Shown here piece by piece: positions 1-6,082 of a stretch of DNA of 27,881 nt; position 1 is the stretch's first letter, and each line of letters starts with the position of its first letter. The stretch lies in contig CAYRUU010000011.1 in assembly GCA_964427825.1 (NCBI GenBank), positions 1 to 27,881 of the forward strand, given 5' to 3'. The translations under genes and the position numbers were made by a program. Under the pieces are notes generated by a model, which did not search any database, was not told the origin of the DNA, and was given only the letters and a program-made list of their open reading frames with translations. This DNA is from GCA-2747515 sp964427825 (GTDB lineage Bacteria > Patescibacteriota > Minisyncoccia > Moranbacterales > GCA-2747515).

Positions 1-168
1 GCTATGAATCCGCAAGAAGTCCTGGGCCGACAAGAATGAGGTTGTGTGGATGTGAAACGATCTGCGCGCATGGATCCTAGGTCACGCCCAGGATGGCATG
101 AGGGGAGAAGCCATGTATATGCATGGATTCCTTGACAGAACATACCACGCCCGCACAAGAACGTCGTA
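1..168. other. Intergenic stretch downstream of murG
   Basis: I see no open frame or RNA gene here. Both strands are interrupted by stops. A short inverted repeat (CCATG TATATG CATGG, about 111-126) and a repeated GCATGGAT word are present, but no U-run makes it a convincing terminator. Confidence 0.4.
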
Positions 169-1296
169 CTATTCCTCAATCATTTTGATCACACCCGCTG
201 CAATCACTCCTGCGGCATCGGGACGGTAAAATTGTCCAATGTTGTTTTGCAACTTCAGCCGCAAATCCCGATCATGTAAAATGGTTTTGATTCGTTCAAA
301 GAATAGCGAACTGCCAAGATTGTTCTCTTCCAATACCAGCGCCCCACCTGCCTTTGCCGTACTGTAGGCATTCATCGCCTGATGGTTGTTAGCGCTCCCC
401 ACAAGCGGCACAAGGATCGCCACTTTATGATTTGCCGCCAATTCCGTGATGGTGTTGGCACCGGCGCGCGCAATGACCATGTCCGCCATGGCATAGGCGT
501 CCGCCATTTCTTCACGCTGCAAAAATGGCGCTGCAAAATACCGCTTCCGACCGGATTTGAATCCCATTTCCCCCACCAGCGGCAAGATGTCATGGTAGTG
601 ATCTGCGCCCGTCACATGCAACACCTGTGCCATCGGCGCGAGATCCGGCAAAATGCGCACAAGAGCTTCATTGATTCGCTGTGATCCCTGACTGCCGCCC
701 ACCACAAAGATTACCGGCTTGGACTCCGAAAAATTCCACCGCTGATAACCACGCATGCGGTCACCTTGCGTCATTACTGTGCGAATCGGGTTACCTGTCA
801 GTACCGTTTTGCGTGCAAGAAAATACTTTCGCGTCTCTGTGAAAGAAATGGCGACATAGCGTGACAGTTTTCCGCACACGCGATTTGCCCATCCCGGCAC
901 CGCGTCGGACTCATGTGTCAAAACGGGAATACGATACAGCCACGCCGCAACCACCACCGGCACTGACGCATACCCGCCCTTGGAAAACACCGCATCCGGC
1001 ATAAAAATCAGCAGGTGCCACAGACTTTGTATCACACCGAACGGGATACGAAGAAAATCCATAAAATACTCCATGGAAAAATAGCGCCGCATCTTACCGG
1101 TGGAGATGTTGATCGTGGGAATCTGCATCTGCGCCATTGCTGCTTGGGCAACATCGCCCATCTGTGACTTTGTGCCAATATAAAGAAATTCGTAGTTCGG
1201 ATACTGCGCCTTTAGTTGCTCGGCGACGGCAATAAGCGGAAAGATGTGCCCGCCGGTACCCGCGCCCGCCAAAACAATACGTCGTTTTTGTGCCAT
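169..1296 (-). CDS. murG: MurG, UDP-GlcNAc:lipid I N-acetylglucosaminyltransferase
   Basis: The enzyme transfers GlcNAc from UDP-GlcNAc to lipid I, making lipid II on the inner face of the membrane; this is the last cytoplasmic step of peptidoglycan precursor synthesis. The 375-residue protein has the usual family length. Its first glycine-rich loop is GAGTGGHIFP (residues 11-20). The HESDAVPGWANR segment corresponds to the HEQN motif, GGSQGSQRIN is the second glycine-rich loop, and ARAGANTITELAA is the UDP-sugar-binding signature near the C-terminus. The start at 1296 places the first loop correctly. No Shine-Dalgarno is visible (leader GAGAATATTCT). The gene stands alone here, followed by intergenic DNA, and no other mur gene is in the window. 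Identification is secure. Confidence 0.96.
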   Translation of the reverse strand: MAQKRRIVLAGAGTGGHIFPLIAVAEQLKAQYPNYEFLYIGTKSQMGDVAQAAMAQMQIPTINISTGKMRRYFSMEYFMDFLRIPFGVIQSLWHLLIFMPDAVFSKGGYASVPVVVAAWLYRIPVLTHESDAVPGWANRVCGKLSRYVAISFTETRKYFLARKTVLTGNPIRTVMTQGDRMRGYQRWNFSESKPVIFVVGGSQGSQRINEALVRILPDLAPMAQVLHVTGADHYHDILPLVGEMGFKSGRKRYFAAPFLQREEMADAYAMADMVIARAGANTITELAANHKVAILVPLVGSANNHQAMNAYSTAKAGGALVLEENNLGSSLFFERIKTILHDRDLRLKLQNNIGQFYRPDAAGVIAAGVIKMIEE

Positions 1297-1334
1297 AGAA
1301 TATTCTCAATTTCATTACACTGCTCTCTCTTACC

Positions 1335-1340
1335 AGTATA
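1335..1340 (-). promoter_or_regulatory. Probable -10 box of murG
   Basis: The minus strand reads TATACT about 38 bases before the murG start. The best -35 candidate 17 bases upstream (TTACGA) is weak. TATACT recurs as the -10 of other genes in this window, which supports it. Confidence 0.4.
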
Positions 1341-1409
1341 CAACAAAACGCCGCAAGTCGTAAGGTGCGGACGCAGTATGCGCCTGTCATACAGCATAAA
1401 AGCAAAATA

Positions 1410-1424
1410 ATGACGCAATGTCAT
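1410..1424 (-). terminator. Probable terminator of tRNA-Gln
   Basis: On the minus strand a 5-bp stem ATGAC-ATTGC-GTCAT lies directly after the tRNA and is followed by TATTTTGCTTTT. The stem is short, so confidence is moderate. Confidence 0.5.
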
Positions 1425-1427
1425 GTG

Positions 1428-1499
1428 TTGGGCCGGTAGGATTCGAACCTACGCGTCATGGGACCAGAACCCATTGCCTTACCGCTTGGCTACGGCCCA
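1428..1499 (-). tRNA. tRNA-Gln (anticodon CUG)
   Basis: The reverse complement folds into a full cloverleaf of 72 nt. The acceptor arm is TGGGCCG/CGGCCCA (7 bp, beginning with the U1-A72 pair typical of tRNA-Gln). The D arm is GCC/GGC, and the anticodon stem ATGGG/CCCAT encloses the loop TTCTGGT with anticodon CTG. The T arm contains the standard GGTTCGAATCC. The 3' CCA is not encoded (the strand continues CAC), so it must be added enzymatically. The discriminator is A73, whereas E. coli tRNA-Gln has G73. It has its own promoter and a short terminator, so it is a monocistronic unit. Confidence 0.95.
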
Positions 1500-1519
1500 T
1501 TGGTTTTTTGTACCTATCC

Positions 1520-1547
1520 AGTATACATGTCTTGACGATTTTTGCAA
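1520..1547 (-). promoter_or_regulatory. Promoter of tRNA-Gln
   Basis: Minus strand: -35 TTGCAA (1542-1547), 16-base spacer, -10 TATACT (1520-1525). Transcription would begin close to 1512, a few bases before the mature tRNA 5' end at 1499. Confidence 0.6.
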
Positions 1548-1575
1548 CAACACATCTGCTCCCCCACACACACAA

Positions 1576-1608
1576 ATCCGCCACAGTCTTGATAAGACCA
1601 TAGCGGAT
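1576..1608 (-). terminator. Stem-loop terminator after the small gene at 1616
   Basis: A 15-bp stem with a 3-nt ATC loop begins 8 bases past the stop codon. It pairs ATCCGC with GCGGAT, GTCTT with AAGAC, and a G-U-rich middle. It is followed by TTTGTGTG on the minus strand and CTTTATTTC on the plus strand, so it could act on either strand. Confidence 0.6.
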
Positions 1609-1615
1609 CTTTATT

Positions 1616-1930
1616 TCAACTCGTGATCGTATCGAAGGCATTGCCCTCAATAACCATATATGCCTTCCCCATGCCGAATGATTCCTCAAATGAGGGCTTC
1701 ACAAACTCCAGCATGTATCCACACTGATGGATATATCGCTGTGCAAAGTCCAATCCCTCCTCGGGGATTACCATTCCTTCGCAAATGAGCTCCTGTATGT
1801 CATTGCCCCTATCAATAGAAAAAGAAATGTGATTCCATGGCATATGCACGCTCTCAAAAGCACGGGAGAGATCATGCATCACCACCTCTACTGCATCCAA
1901 CGGCACACAAATCAACAATACCTGTTCCAT
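1616..1930 (-). CDS. Small hypothetical protein (104 aa)
   Basis: I do not recognise the family. The start at 1930 (MEQVLLICVPLDAVEVV) is preferred over an upstream GTG at 1939. It is preceded by AGGGAGGTG six bases before the ATG, one of the few strong ribosome sites in the window. The protein is acidic and has no signal peptide or membrane segment. Its hydrophobic first strand (QVLLICVPL) suggests a small alpha/beta fold. It has its own promoter (1957-1985) and a long stem-loop after the stop, so it is a separate transcription unit between the kinase cassette and the tRNA. Gene reality is well supported; function is unknown. Confidence 0.75.
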   Translation of the reverse strand: MEQVLLICVPLDAVEVVMHDLSRAFESVHMPWNHISFSIDRGNDIQELICEGMVIPEEGLDFAQRYIHQCGYMLEFVKPSFEESFGMGKAYMVIEGNAFDTITS

Positions 1931-1956
1931 GATCCACACCTCCCTCTTGGATTTCT

Positions 1957-1985
1957 ATGATGATCACTGCATTACTCCTTGACAA
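1957..1985 (-). promoter_or_regulatory. Probable promoter of the 1616-1930 gene
   Basis: Minus strand: -35 TTGTCA (1980-1985), 17-base spacer, -10 CATCAT (1957-1962). The site lies between the end of the kinase gene and the Shine-Dalgarno of the next gene. Confidence 0.45.
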
Positions 1986-2008
1986 AGAACTTCGCACACA
2001 CCTTTCTC

Positions 2009-2551
2009 CTACGGCAAAAACGCATCCACTTGCCGATGGAGGTCCTCCAGTGTGCCGTTGTTGTTGATCACAATATCGGCAACGTCTTTCAGTGCAGCAA
2101 TATGGATTTCAGCATCAGCCTTACTCTCCTCCACAAACTGCTCAAATGTCTTACTATGATCACCGGCGTTTTCCGTACGCAAGACGATGCGCTCATAGCG
2201 TGTACGCAAATCGGTATCAATAAAGACCAGCTGAAACGCCGGATTTTCGCGCAAGTACACGATGTCGGATTCACGTCGTACGCCATCCACAATCACAATT
2301 GGCGCCAGATCCGTTTTGACGTCTTCGGCAATCACACGCGCAAAGGTGTCTTGCCCATACGCCTCGCGCAACAGTGTGGAGAGTTTTTGCAAGTTGTCGC
2401 GTGTCTGCGCAATATGCATGCGCGTCAATACATCGCGCAGCATCGTGGAAAATTTATGCACCGACGCACCCTTGTGCTCCACCAAGTACTGCGCTACCGT
2501 TCCTTTGCCACTTGCCATTTCACCCGCAAGCCCAATAATCATCTGCGTCAT
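2009..2551 (-). CDS. P-loop (deoxy)nucleoside monophosphate kinase-like protein, copy 1
   Basis: The 180-residue protein has an N-terminal Walker A loop, GEMASGKGT, after the strand MIIGLA. It then has a DGVRRESD segment and an arginine-rich lid-like region (RTRYERIVLRTE), the layout of small NMP kinases and dephospho-CoA kinase-like ATPases. It is clearly paralogous to the protein at 3141-3737: both share GE..SGK.TVA.YL near the start and a C-terminal block (ADIVINNNGTLEDLHRQVDAFL here, ADFTVRNEGTMEELLTQVDAVM there). It lies 11 bases after the dCMP deaminase gene on the same strand. Phosphorylation of a pyrimidine deoxynucleotide is an inference from context; the substrate cannot be read from the sequence. 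Confidence 0.8.
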   Translation of the reverse strand: MTQMIIGLAGEMASGKGTVAQYLVEHKGASVHKFSTMLRDVLTRMHIAQTRDNLQKLSTLLREAYGQDTFARVIAEDVKTDLAPIVIVDGVRRESDIVYLRENPAFQLVFIDTDLRTRYERIVLRTENAGDHSKTFEQFVEESKADAEIHIAALKDVADIVINNNGTLEDLHRQVDAFLP

Positions 2552-2562
2552 ACTGTTATTTT

Positions 2563-3141
2563 TTATGTCTTAACACTTTTTACACGGCGGACGTTGCGAT
2601 ACGCACGTTTGCGCGATGCAACATCCTTCCCTTCCGTGCCACACGGTTGCACCACCAATGCATGTCGCGGCGTATAGTGGCGCAATTGCACACCCGCCAT
2701 TGTCAGCATCTTCCGCGACGCCTTGAAGATATCTTCATCGGCATACTTGTCGCTGTTGTAAATCACCTCGCGAATGCCACTTTGGATGATCATCTTTGCG
2801 CACTCGTTGCATGGAAATAACGCGACATACATCCTACACCCAGCCACCGGACCATTGGCGTTCATGATGGCATTTGCTTCGGCGTGCACAACATAGGCAT
2901 ACTTTGTGTCCAATGTTGCTCCTTCACGACACCACGGCAGCTGATCGTCGTGACAACCTCGCGGAAAGCCGTTGTAGCCAAGTCCCACAACCACATTGTT
3001 CGCATCCACAATGCATGCACCGACTTGCGTGGAGGGATCTTTGGAACGATGCGCAATCAAGTGGCTCATCAACATAAATGTTTCATCCCAGTCCAGATAC
3101 GTTGTGCGTTTGTCATGGCGCATAGATGTGTCGTTGATCAT
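2563..3141 (-). CDS. dCMP deaminase (zinc-dependent)
   Basis: The enzyme deaminates dCMP to dUMP, the substrate of thymidylate synthase. The zinc and catalytic motif HAEANAI and the second zinc motif PCNEC are both intact. RSKDPSTQVGACIV, GYNGFPRGC and DTKYAYVVHAE are characteristic of deoxycytidylate deaminases, including eukaryotic ones, rather than free cytidine deaminases. The 192-residue length fits, with a basic C-terminal tail of about 20 residues. The start at 3141 overlaps the previous stop as TAATG and has GGAGGG about 10 bases upstream, implying translational coupling with the upstream kinase. A later ATG at 3123 is also possible. Confidence 0.93.
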   Translation of the reverse strand: MINDTSMRHDKRTTYLDWDETFMLMSHLIAHRSKDPSTQVGACIVDANNVVVGLGYNGFPRGCHDDQLPWCREGATLDTKYAYVVHAEANAIMNANGPVAGCRMYVALFPCNECAKMIIQSGIREVIYNSDKYADEDIFKASRKMLTMAGVQLRHYTPRHALVVQPCGTEGKDVASRKRAYRNVRRVKSVKT

Positions 3142-3737
3142 TAAGAAAGTCCCTCCGCGGCAATAATTTGCTCCATCACGGCATCCACCTGTGTTAGCAG
3201 CTCTTCCATTGTTCCCTCATTGCGCACCGTAAAATCTGCTTGCGCGCCAATGCGCGGCACGGCTTGTTCCGTCTCCACCGTTTTTTCAAATTTCTTAAAT
3301 TCCGCAAGAGTTTGGTTGTCGTCGGACTTTTCCCCACGCGACAACGTCCGTTCCCAGCGCACCTTCTGGTCTGCCGTCACATAAATGATGTGGTTGTGCT
3401 TATAGGAACGCACAAAGTCCATATCCATCATCATCCGCAAACCATTAACACACATAATGCCGCTATGCTGATCAATGTAGCGTGCAATACCACGATGCAA
3501 GACATCCTCACCGAATCGCTCTTTGAACACACTATAGAGCCACGCCTGATCGTCCTTGGATGGCTGTTCAAAAAAGAGACTCAGTGTTTTTTTGAGTGGC
3601 TTGCTAAAGCGCAACAAATCCACGTCATAGCGACGCTGCAGATAGTGTGCCACGGTATCCTTGCCACTACCTGTTTCACCCACAAGTCCCAAAATGACTT
3701 TTTTGTCGTTGGAGTTCTTCGTTTTATACTGTTCCAT
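3141..3737 (-). CDS. P-loop (deoxy)nucleoside monophosphate kinase-like protein, copy 2
   Basis: This 198-residue protein is the first gene of the three-gene cassette. Walker A is GETGSGKDT (near residues 20-28) after the strand VILGLV. A CVNGLRMMMDMD segment matches the DGVRRESD region of copy 1, and RWERTLSRGE may be the lid. An extra N-terminal stretch (MEQYKTKNSNDKK) is hydrophilic. Its C-terminal ADFTVRNEGTMEELLTQVD block aligns with copy 1, so the two probably arose by duplication, although most of the middle has diverged. A role in deoxypyrimidine nucleotide supply is inferred from the linked dCMP deaminase. It could instead belong to a dephospho-CoA-kinase-like group of unknown substrate. 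Confidence 0.8.
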   Translation of the reverse strand: MEQYKTKNSNDKKVILGLVGETGSGKDTVAHYLQRRYDVDLLRFSKPLKKTLSLFFEQPSKDDQAWLYSVFKERFGEDVLHRGIARYIDQHSGIMCVNGLRMMMDMDFVRSYKHNHIIYVTADQKVRWERTLSRGEKSDDNQTLAEFKKFEKTVETEQAVPRIGAQADFTVRNEGTMEELLTQVDAVMEQIIAAEGLS

Positions 3738-3790
3738 AAAATCATTATTGTATTAGGGGGTATCTGTGCATCACACGACACCACCCATTC

Positions 3791-3819
3791 AGTATACGCG
3801 CCACAATAACAAAAGTCCA
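3791..3819 (-). promoter_or_regulatory. Probable promoter of the kinase/dCMP deaminase cassette
   Basis: Minus strand: -35 TGGACT (3814-3819), 17-base spacer, -10 TATACT (3791-3796). The -35 overlaps the downstream arm of the rplA terminator. Confidence 0.5.
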
Positions 3820-3836
3820 CCACGCAGGGGACTTTT
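3811..3836 (-). terminator. Terminator after rplA
   Basis: On the minus strand the 8-bp stem AAAAGTCC/GGACTTTT with a 10-nt loop ends in GGACTTTTGTTATT, 13 bases after the rplA stop. It closes the secE-nusG-rplK-rplA operon. Confidence 0.8.
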
Positions 3837-3848
3837 GACCGTACCAAT

Positions 3849-4526
3849 CTATGACGACACAATCGTGACCGACGGGCCCATTGTGGAACACACATGGATC
3901 GTCTTGACAAGTTGTCCTTTGTGCGCTTCTGTGCGTGCAGCATGCACGGCATCCATAAACGCTGTATAATTCTCACGCAGTTTCTCCACATCAAACGATG
4001 CTTTGCCGATCACCTGATGTACGTTGCCGGAATTGTCATTTTTAAAATTCGCCTTACCCTTTTTGAGTGCTTCCACCGCAGCACCCACATGTGGTGTTAC
4101 CGTATCGGTCTTGGGGCTCGGCATCAATCCTCGCGGACCCAAAACACGCGCTGCCGGCGCAAGCTTAGACATCATATCCGGTGTCGCCACCAACACATCC
4201 ACAGCTGGAATGGCACCACCCCTGATGGTGTCAATCAACTCCTGTCCGCCGATCACATCCGCACCTGCCGCTTTCGCCTCTGCCTGCTTCTCTTCGGTAA
4301 TCACACCGACACGCACACTCTTGCCGATGCCATGCGGTAACACCACTGCACCGCGCACTGCCTGTTCGCCCTTTTTGGTATCAAGAGTCAACTTTACGTG
4401 TACCTCTACAGACTCGTCAAACTTCGCCTTCGCATTGTCTTTCACAAACGCCAACGCGTCCGTGATCGTCATGGATTGACTTTGGCGTTTTTTCAACGCG
4501 TCCGCATATCGTTTTCCTTTTGCCAT
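3849..4526 (-). CDS. rplA: Ribosomal protein L1
   Basis: L1 forms the mobile stalk beside the ribosomal E site and often represses its own mRNA. The protein is 225 residues from MAKGKRYADALKK. It contains the VLGPRGLMPSPKTDTVTPHVGAAV signature (the conserved G-PRGLMPxPK-GTV region) and the C-terminal VIGKASFDVEKLRENY block. An in-frame upstream ATG at 4571 would add residues unlike any L1, so 4526 is chosen. No Shine-Dalgarno precedes it; a two-part hairpin at 4536-4566 sits there instead. It is last in the secE operon, directly before a terminator. Confidence 0.97.
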   Translation of the reverse strand: MAKGKRYADALKKRQSQSMTITDALAFVKDNAKAKFDESVEVHVKLTLDTKKGEQAVRGAVVLPHGIGKSVRVGVITEEKQAEAKAAGADVIGGQELIDTIRGGAIPAVDVLVATPDMMSKLAPAARVLGPRGLMPSPKTDTVTPHVGAAVEALKKGKANFKNDNSGNVHQVIGKASFDVEKLRENYTAFMDAVHAARTEAHKGQLVKTIHVCSTMGPSVTIVSS

Positions 4527-4535
4527 AGTAGTGTC

Positions 4536-4566
4536 GTGGTACATGCGGGGCATCCGCCCCTCCCAC
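4536..4566 (-). promoter_or_regulatory. Hairpin with asymmetric internal loop before rplA (candidate L1 autoregulatory site)
   Basis: The minus-strand RNA pairs GTGG with CCAC and GGGGC with GCCCC (loop GGAT). The two helices are separated by GA on one side and GCATGTA on the other. L1 is known to bind two helices joined by an asymmetric loop in rRNA and in its own mRNA. That this is an L1 site is my inference. Confidence 0.4.
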
Positions 4567-4611
4567 ATCATTTACAAATAAAATACTGTTACCAGGAATA
4601 CTGTGTACATC

Positions 4612-5040
4612 TTAGCCCTCCACAGCGATGCCCATGGACTTCGCCGTACCCTCCACGATGCGCATCGCACCCTCCACATCTGCGGCATTCAAGTCCGCCA
4701 TTTTTGCTTCAGCAATGGTACGCACTTGCGCCTTGGTGATCTTGCCCACCTTGTCCGTCACGGGATTTGCGGCGCCCTTCTGTGCCCCAGCCGCCTTCAA
4801 GAGTAGCTGCGCCGCCGGCGACGTCTTCAGCACGAATGTAAACGTGCGATCCTCATACACCGTAATTTCCACTGGAACAACGTCGCCCATGCGCTCTTTG
4901 GTCTGCTCGTTAAACTGCGTACAAAACTCTTGGATGTTTAAACCGTGTTGTCCAAGCGCCGGACCAACTGGTGGCGCGGGATTTGCCTTACCGGCCTGCA
5001 CCTGCAACTTCACAACGGTTTTAATCTTCTTTCCTGCCAT
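4612..5040 (-). CDS. rplK: Ribosomal protein L11
   Basis: L11 binds the GTPase-associated centre of 23S rRNA with L10/L12. The 142-residue protein has the standard length and begins MAGKKIKTVVKLQVQAGKANPAPP. The proline-rich PPVGPALGQHGLNI segment is the N-terminal-domain signature. The C-terminal RNA-binding domain contains TDKVGKITKAQVRTIAEAKMADLNA and ends VEGTAKSMGI. It lies between nusG and rplA, the standard bacterial order. There is no visible Shine-Dalgarno (leader ACATTATTTGT). Confidence 0.98.
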   Translation of the reverse strand: MAGKKIKTVVKLQVQAGKANPAPPVGPALGQHGLNIQEFCTQFNEQTKERMGDVVPVEITVYEDRTFTFVLKTSPAAQLLLKAAGAQKGAANPVTDKVGKITKAQVRTIAEAKMADLNAADVEGAMRIVEGTAKSMGIAVEG

Positions 5041-5085
5041 ACAAATAATGTGCTAACTGATTGATTAAAAATATGCTCCGTAATA

Positions 5086-5631
5086 TTAGATTTTTTTGAT
5101 CTGCAAGAAGTCCAACTCCACTGGTGTTTCGCGTCCAAATACCATTACCAACACCTTTACCTTGCCCTTGGACTCGTCAATTTCTTGCACCTCACCGTCA
5201 AAATTCTTAAACGGTCCATCGATGATTTTGATGCTCTCACCCTTCTTCACATCAATGCGATACTTGGGCTCATCCTGCCCCATCTTCTTTTTGATAGACA
5301 TGATCTCATTGGCATCCACTGGTGTTGGTGTCGTCCCCAATCCGATAAATCCCGTAACATTAGGTGTGTTGCGTACCACATACCACGATGCATCCGTCAC
5401 AATCATCTGCACCAAAACATAACCAGGGTAAATTTTCTCTTCCACAGTCACACGCTTACCTCCCTTGATCTTGATCTTCTTCTCCACCGGCACAATCACA
5501 TCAAAAATGTGATCTTGCATGTCCATGGATTCAATGCGCTGTCGTAAATTCCGCGACACATTGTCCTCATAGCCGGAATAGGTGTGCAAGACATACCACG
5601 CCTTCCCATGATGCTGTGTTTGTTTTGCCAT
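5086..5631 (-). CDS. nusG: Transcription elongation/antitermination factor NusG
   Basis: NusG binds the RNA polymerase clamp and links it to the ribosome or Rho. The start MAKQTQHHGKAWYVLHTYSGYED at 5631 gives 181 residues. The NGN domain runs to about residue 115 (KIYPGYVLVQM, WYVVRNTPNVTGFIG). The C-terminal KOW domain is KKGESIKIIDGPFKNFDGEV through the terminal VELDFLQIKKI. An in-frame ATG at 5682, one base after the secE stop, would add 17 residues not typical of the family; it is possible but less likely. Confidence 0.96.
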   Translation of the reverse strand: MAKQTQHHGKAWYVLHTYSGYEDNVSRNLRQRIESMDMQDHIFDVIVPVEKKIKIKGGKRVTVEEKIYPGYVLVQMIVTDASWYVVRNTPNVTGFIGLGTTPTPVDANEIMSIKKKMGQDEPKYRIDVKKGESIKIIDGPFKNFDGEVQEIDESKGKVKVLVMVFGRETPVELDFLQIKKI

Positions 5632-5683
5632 ACGTTTACAAAAAAGAGTCTTGCCACACGCACTGCGGTGACACGACGTCATC

Positions 5684-5866
5684 TTACAATAAATAACTCT
5701 TAATCAGACCACTGAATATGTAATCCAGAACGCCAATATATGCCGCCGTCACAAGGGCGATGATCACCACCAAAATAGTGTAGTGAATCGTCTGCTGTCG
5801 CGTCGGCCACTGCACTTTTTTCATCTCCGCATACGCCTCGCGGATGAATTGCATGATTTTTCCCAT
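5684..5866 (-). CDS. secE: Preprotein translocase subunit SecE
   Basis: SecE clamps SecY in the Sec translocon. The 60-residue single-span form is typical of most bacteria: an amphipathic helix FIREAYAEMKKVQWPTRQQT (with the conserved K-V-WP) followed by one membrane span (ILVVIIALVTAAYIGVLDYIF). A longer frame starts at 5944, but that ATG lies inside the promoter, so MGKIMQFIREAY at 5866 is chosen. It is the first gene of secE-nusG-rplK-rplA. Confidence 0.93.
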   Translation of the reverse strand: MGKIMQFIREAYAEMKKVQWPTRQQTIHYTILVVIIALVTAAYIGVLDYIFSGLIKSYLL

Positions 5867-5884
5867 AAAATGGCTGTATTTTAA

Positions 5885-5902
5885 AAAGCCCCCGCGGGCT
5901 TT
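5885..5902 (-). promoter_or_regulatory. Leader hairpin (attenuator-like) before secE
   Basis: The minus-strand RNA forms AAAGCCC-GCGG-GGGCTTT followed by TT then AAAAT, starting about 7 bases after the predicted transcription start and ending 18 bases before the secE start. The 7-bp stem and five-U run resemble a weak terminator in the 5' leader. Confidence 0.55.
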
Positions 5903-5915
5903 GTTTCTACGGTTC

Positions 5916-5944
5916 ACTATAGGCGATTTTCGCACATTTGTCAA
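5916..5944 (-). promoter_or_regulatory. Promoter of secE-nusG-rplK-rplA
   Basis: Minus strand: -35 TTGACA (5939-5944), exactly 17-base spacer, -10 TATAGT (5916-5921). The -35 is consensus and the -10 matches 5 of 6 positions. An inverted repeat overlaps the spacer and -35. Confidence 0.88.
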
Positions 5945-5950
5945 ATCGCC
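5922..5950. repeat. Inverted repeat over the secE promoter (operator candidate)
   Basis: GGCGATTT (5922-5929) and AAATCGCC (5943-5950) are perfect 8-bp inverted arms with a 13-base spacer, centred two helical turns apart. They cover the promoter spacer and -35. A dimeric regulator is one reading; no regulator can be named. Confidence 0.5.
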
Positions 5951-5968
5951 CCTATCTTATCATAGGGG
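5949..5968. repeat. Inverted repeat CCCCTAT-N6-ATAGGGG
   Basis: A perfect 7-bp stem with a 6-base loop lies just upstream of the secE promoter and overlaps the outer arm of the operator-like repeat by two bases. It has no U-run on either strand. Confidence 0.45.
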
Positions 5969-6015
5969 TGTCCACGATGTCTCCCATCTTATGTGTAACA
6001 AGTCCACAAAAAACA

Positions 6016-6051
6016 AAGGTCCACCATAGGGTGTGCCCTCGGTTGGACCTT
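6016..6051 (-). terminator. Terminator after dnaK
   Basis: On the minus strand AAGGTCCA pairs with TGGACCTT, with an inner AGGG-CACA-CCCT helix, followed by TGTTTTTTG. It starts about 32 bases after the dnaK stop and ends the heat-shock operon. Confidence 0.85.
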
Positions 6052-6082
6052 GTTTGTAATGCATCAAGATGCACCCTCCGCG

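Noticed and set aside
4527..4571. Longer L1 start at 4571
   Set aside because: The added residues do not resemble L1 and overlap a structured hairpin.
5867..5944. N-terminal extension of SecE from the ATG at 5944
   Set aside because: That ATG lies inside the promoter spacer and the extension covers the leader hairpin; SecE of 60 residues fits the family.
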